Shown in pieces: positions 60,585 to 64,000 of a DNA stretch of 64,000 bases. The position numbers and the translations under genes are program-made. The DNA is from Schizophyllum amplum (taxonomy: Eukaryota; Basidiomycota; Agaricomycetes; Agaricales; Schizophyllaceae). The notes under the pieces were generated by a model. The model made no database searches and was not told the DNA's origin. It saw only the letters and a list, made by a program, of their open reading frames with translations. The stretch lies in assembly GCA_007026445.1 (NCBI GenBank), contig VDMD01000016.1:434001-498000 (forward strand), given 5' to 3'. Numbering within the stretch: position 1 is the first letter of the stretch; the number at the start of each line of letters is the position of its first letter.

Positions 60585-61722
60585 ATGAAGATCCCTTCGA
60601 GCTCCTCGTTCTTCCTTGCTACTCTCGCCATCTCGTCGTCGTCGTCCAGCCTGAGCGCCTTCGCCGCGCCTACAGGCGACGGAAACAGCGGGATGACGCC
60701 TAGCTCGTCGTTCCACAACTCGCACGCCCGGCATATGTCCTCCCATGCGGCGCGCGCCGTGCCACCCGATGAGTTAGAAGAGAGGGCCCGCCTGGCGGAT
60801 CGCGGTGCGTAATGTCATAATTGGCAGCATATATGCACTGAGCAATGTGCATCTAGCTCTTCTTTCTGGTCCTCTTGCGCCCGTCTGCGACCTGTTGCAC
60901 GGGTTACTACCCGTCTTGGACCCTATCACGAACGCTCTCTGCGACAAGAAAAAGGCCGGCACCGCCAGCACGAAGAGTGTGGACGACGTTAACGCGCAAT
61001 CTGAAGACGGCATGTACGATGCGGAGAGCGACGACATGAGCGAGCTTCGCGCCGCTGTCGCTACTGTGTCCAGCATGATGGCTGCTGCGGGTATGCCGAA
61101 CGTTGCCCGGAAGATGGACCTACATCCACGCCACCGCCGAGCTCGTCTCCGCCCACAGCAGATGGACCTACACCGCCGAGCTCGTCTCCGCCCACAGCAG
61201 ATGGACCTACACCGCCGAGCTCGTCCCGCCCACAGCAGATGGACTACACCGCCGAGCTCGTCTCCGCCCACAGCAGATGGACCTACACCGCCGAGCTCGT
61301 CTGCGCAGGCAGCAGATGAACCTACATCCGCGGCACCGCCGAGCTCGTCTGCACCCGCAGAAGATGGATCTACATCCGCGGCACCGCCGAGCTCGTCTCC
61401 GCCCGCAGAAGATGGATCTGCTCCCGCGCCGCCGCCGAGCAAGCGCGGCGAGCATCACAGCGCAGCGGACGAGGACGAGAGCAGCTCCCGCGCACCTCCG
61501 AACACGCCGGTCCCGTCGTCCAGTGCGTCCATGTCGTCCAGTGCGTCCAGTGCGTCCATGGATGGCCCAGTCGAGTCTGGGAAGCCGGTCGAAGCCGCCG
61601 CCAAGAAAGGCAACGGCCATTCTTCCAAAGGTTCCCAGCACGCCTCCACCAAGCGGCCTACGCGGTCGTCGACGCAGAGCATGCCGGAGGAGACTTCCAT
61701 GCCGGACGACGACGAGTATTAG
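60585..61722 (+). CDS. Secreted Pro/Ser-rich repeat protein
   Basis: Exon 1 (60585 to about 60806) starts MKIPSSSSFFLATLAISSSSS and LSAFAAPTG, a signal peptide with an unusual Ser run, then a His/Ala-rich segment and ELEERARLADR. The intron GTGCGT..CATCTAG ends near 60856. Exon 2 has a compact hydrophobic/Cys block, ALLSGPLAPVCDLLHGLLPVL..NALCDKKK, with two Cys. It is followed by Asp/Ser-rich sequence, then a 39/48-base minisatellite encoding PPSSSPPTADGPT-type units, and a Ser/Lys-rich tail ending MPDDDEY. Two adjacent repeat units each lack one base, and the frame upstream also looks shifted, so part of the repeat reads as Arg/Gln-rich sequence instead. It resembles a small wall-associated or surface protein with a mucin-like, probably O-glycosylated region. 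No known family. Confidence 0.62.
61113..61440 (+). repeat. Coding minisatellite, eight units of 39 or 48 bases
   Basis: Units start with GATGGA(C/T)C(T)-type sequence at 61113, 61161, 61200, 61238, 61276, 61315, 61363 and 61411. The core is CCGCCGAGCTCGTCTCCGCC; the 48-base units add three codons (e.g. TSAAPPSSS). The units at 61200 and 61238 are 38 bases long, each one base short. Confidence 0.9.
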
Positions 61723-62285
61723 TAACTTCGTCTCCCTTCCATGGGCAGCATAGAACATGTTGGACTCTTTCACAAGGTTATGATCTTCTACTGTACGACG
61801 CATATAGGCACCTACTATACCGCTCCTTCTACATATACCGCGGCATGTATCTTTGTATACGTACCGTTAATGACGCGTTCTCGGGATGAATGTCGCCAAT
61901 GGCGAGTCCGTATCTGAAGCTAAGCGTGAAGTCGGTGTCGAGCTCCGAAATCAACATGTGTCACGTGCTCATGGCCATATCTCCCAGCGTCCATCTCTTT
62001 GTTCTTCACTGCCATCAGCACTGAGCACGTCCGATCTCCGAAGTCTGCTAGCTGCATCGTATTCGAAGACAATTAGCGCCTTGTTACCTCGAGAAGCAGG
62101 CCTGTATGTCTCGGGCAATACTTAGCCGTCGCACAGGACAGCATGATCGCGGATGTCGTCGATGATCACAAGCCCCGGCGCCAATCCCGAGCATAAAAGG
62201 CAGACGGCGGAGGTGCGTCTTGACACCTTGCTTTCTCATTTCGACTATCCATATCATAAAGCTCAACATCCCACAGACTATCTCA
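61723..62285. other. Intergenic gap, 563 bases
   Basis: 3' flank of the secreted repeat protein gene and 5' flank of the next gene. No feature recognised. Confidence 0.4.
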
Positions 62286-63896
62286 ATGCCCTCTCGCAAA
62301 GACAACGATGTCAACATCGTCGGAGCCACCACCGATACCACAGACGCCAGGGCTCAGCAAGCGGCGACAACTGGCGACCGCTCGTCACCTGCATCAGAAA
62401 GGAAGCTGCGCAGGACAGACACAGTGGCGCTGCAACTCGGCGAGACCACCCAGACGATGAAAAAGTCGACATCCGCTGTGTCGTTCTCGCGGCTCGTCAC
62501 CTCGTCCAGCAGCTTCTGGAGGCGCAGCAAGACGGTCGCAGGCGGCTCTGCAGCTGACGACAAAGACTCTCTGATATCGCCCCAATCGGGCGTCCCGCCC
62601 TCCCCGTCTTCGTCTTCTAGGTCCTCTGACTCTGCGTCCGAACGGCCGACCCATACGGAGGCGTACTACATGACTGAGGCGCTTGTCAATTTGGCCGCTG
62701 GCGAGGACTTTGTGGACGGGTTGGCCGATGTCGACGCCTCGGATGTCGTGGAACGCGTCCTGATGGAGATGACGCCCGGGACGGACGAGTTGGCCTGCGT
62801 TCTTGTACTCATTTGGCGGGAGGCGAGGGAGAGCAATGTACGTGACGGATGCGCGAGACTGTCCCGCTTGTTTTGACGTGTCCGCAGGTCAATCGCGTGG
62901 AAGGCTTTTATCTCGTCCGGAGCTGCGCTGAGTTCCTCGACAATCTGAAGGCGGAGATGGCCCTTCTGGACAAGAAGGATATCGAGGAGATGGCGGACAC
63001 AATTCGTAGCGTACTAAGGTCTGTCGTATCATTCCTGTGTCAGTACCGTCTACTTAACCACCTTCCAGGCTCTACCTAGAGATTCATGCTTTCTTCGATA
63101 ACGAGAACGATCGCTGGTTCATCGGTCGTATCATCGACGACGAGTCGCGCGCGAAGAAGATGGAGACGTACATGGATAATCTTCTGCAGGCGGGGAGTTG
63201 GATCGGGGTGCGTGTTTCGATATCATGCGGAGGTGCCAGCGATCTTATTTCTCGCAGAGCGTGGTTTCTATGATTTGCCTTCGCCATGTCAAGGAGATCA
63301 AGGCTCCAGTTGGCCACAGAACCATATCGACTTCGATCTCTATGCCTAATCTGGACTTCCAGGCCGTGGACTCAGCGTTAGAGGACAGTATTTCGCGTCC
63401 TATGGAACATCTGGAAAACGCGAAAGACGATAGGACCAGTTTCTCTCCGGCAGCTACTGAGACGTTGATGTCCAGCCATCCGCTTTCGCCTGGAATGTCC
63501 ACTTCTGCGTCCACTCCCGGACGCTCACGTCCTCAACCGCCGGTTTTGGGACACCAGCGCGTTATCACCTACCGCGGAGCACCCGCCGAGCAGCCCAAGC
63601 CGATGGACGCGCAGGCCATCGCGGACGTGCGCACGAAGAACGCCGCCAAAGCCTGGGAGGGCATCGTCAACCCCGTCCGCGTACGCTACCCGTCCATCAC
63701 GCCGGCGCAGTACGAGCGCGTGAAGGCGACGATGCGCGCGGAGTACGGGGAGCTGGAGCTGCAGTCGCAGATCACGCATATGCGGTTCTTCATGCTTGGG
63801 GCGACGCGGTTGATTGGGTATAAGTTGGTGCAGTATATGGACGAGGAGGGGTCGCATATTCCGAGGGCGTTGCGCGTGCTGGAGATGACGTCCTAA
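62286..63896 (+). CDS. Hypothetical protein, conserved-looking, four exons
   Basis: Start MPSRKDNDVNIVGATTDTTD at 62286. Introns with GTACGT, GTCTGT and GTGCGT donors near 62838, 63020 and 63210 splice in frame, giving an open frame to 63896 without interruption. The N-terminus is Ser/Thr-rich and basic (SFSRLVTSSSSFWRRSKTV). A helical middle follows: YYMTEALVNLAAGEDFVDGL, LMEMTPGTDELACVLVLIWR, NRVEGFYLVRSCAEFLDNLK, MADTIRSVLRLYLEIHAFFD, AKKMETYMDNLLQAGSWIG. After a Ser/Pro-rich linker the C-terminus is a compact helical block, VRVRYPSITPAQYERVKATM, YGELELQSQITHMRFFMLG, HIPRALRVLEMTS. No signal peptide. I do not recognise the family. The tight helical blocks and clean splicing say it is a real, probably cytosolic protein. 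Confidence 0.72.
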
Positions 63897-64000
63897 TAGT
63901 CGGTGCTTCGGTATCATGTCCTTTGGTGCTGTTGGCGGCTACGGAGCTGCATTTGTCCATCATATTACTATACCATTCGTTCAGGGCAATTTCAACTTCG

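Overview
The window is nuclear DNA of a filamentous basidiomycete, most likely an Agaricomycete. The evidence is densely packed, GC-rich genes broken by many 45-60 base GT-AG introns, intergenic gaps often under 500 bases, an intron-bearing tRNA-Lys, and products typical of that group (Dopey/Dop1, DASH Ask1, Exo84, AP-3 delta, a GCK-type kinase, GH92 and GH2 mannosidases, an F-box protein). I cannot name the species from sequence alone.

Layout. 1-3032 (-): damaged GH2 beta-mannosidase copy, cut by the window edge. 3321-4718 (-): basic nuclear-type protein. 5225-5935 (+): FMN-binding PPOX-like protein. 6343-12649 (+): Dopey/Dop1. 12970-14173 (-): secretory-pathway EF-hand protein. 14284-14382: tRNA-Lys(CUU). 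14583-15252 (-): RidA/Mmf1. 16072-19502 (+): intact beta-mannosidase. 19580-21142 (-): F-box protein. 21.1-23.6 kb: gene-poor, with a three-unit tandem repeat and a dispersed repeat. 23729-25103 (+): DUS2. 25369-28304 (-): methylcrotonyl-CoA carboxylase alpha. 29017-32442 (+): GH92 mannosidase copy 1. 32.5-33.1 kb: second, inverted copy of the dispersed repeat. 34704-35278 (+): Asterix-like PAT subunit. 35818-36012 (-): 45-residue secreted peptide. 37952-39163 (-): tyrosine phosphatase. 39268-39787 (+): NR2C2AP-like protein. 39784-43138 (-): GH92 copy 2. 43973-45888 (+): Ask1. 46178-48913 (+): Exo84. 49029-51531 (-): Baeyer-Villiger-type monooxygenase. 51857-52867 (-): 6PGDH-like dehydrogenase. 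53384-56532 (+): AP-3 delta. 56805-58862 (-): Ste20/GCK kinase. 60015-60338 (+): small hypothetical. 60585-61722 (+): secreted Pro/Ser repeat protein. 62286-63896 (+): hypothetical.

Functional themes. Two enzymes able to act in sequence on mannose-rich glycans (secreted GH92 alpha-mannosidase, non-secreted GH2 beta-mannosidase) each occur twice within 43 kb, each pair in opposite orientation. A trafficking set (Dop1, Exo84, AP-3 delta, Asterix, EF-hand protein) is also present, but these look like independent housekeeping genes.

Caveat. Many conserved genes (Dop1, DUS2, MCCA, Ask1, Exo84, AP-3 delta, EF-hand) are interrupted by frame changes that one missing base would explain, while others (beta-mannosidase at 16 kb, phosphatase, NR2C2AP, Asterix) read through cleanly. 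Sequencing or assembly deletions are the simplest explanation, so broken frames here are weak evidence for pseudogenes. Exon structures are my manual splice choices.
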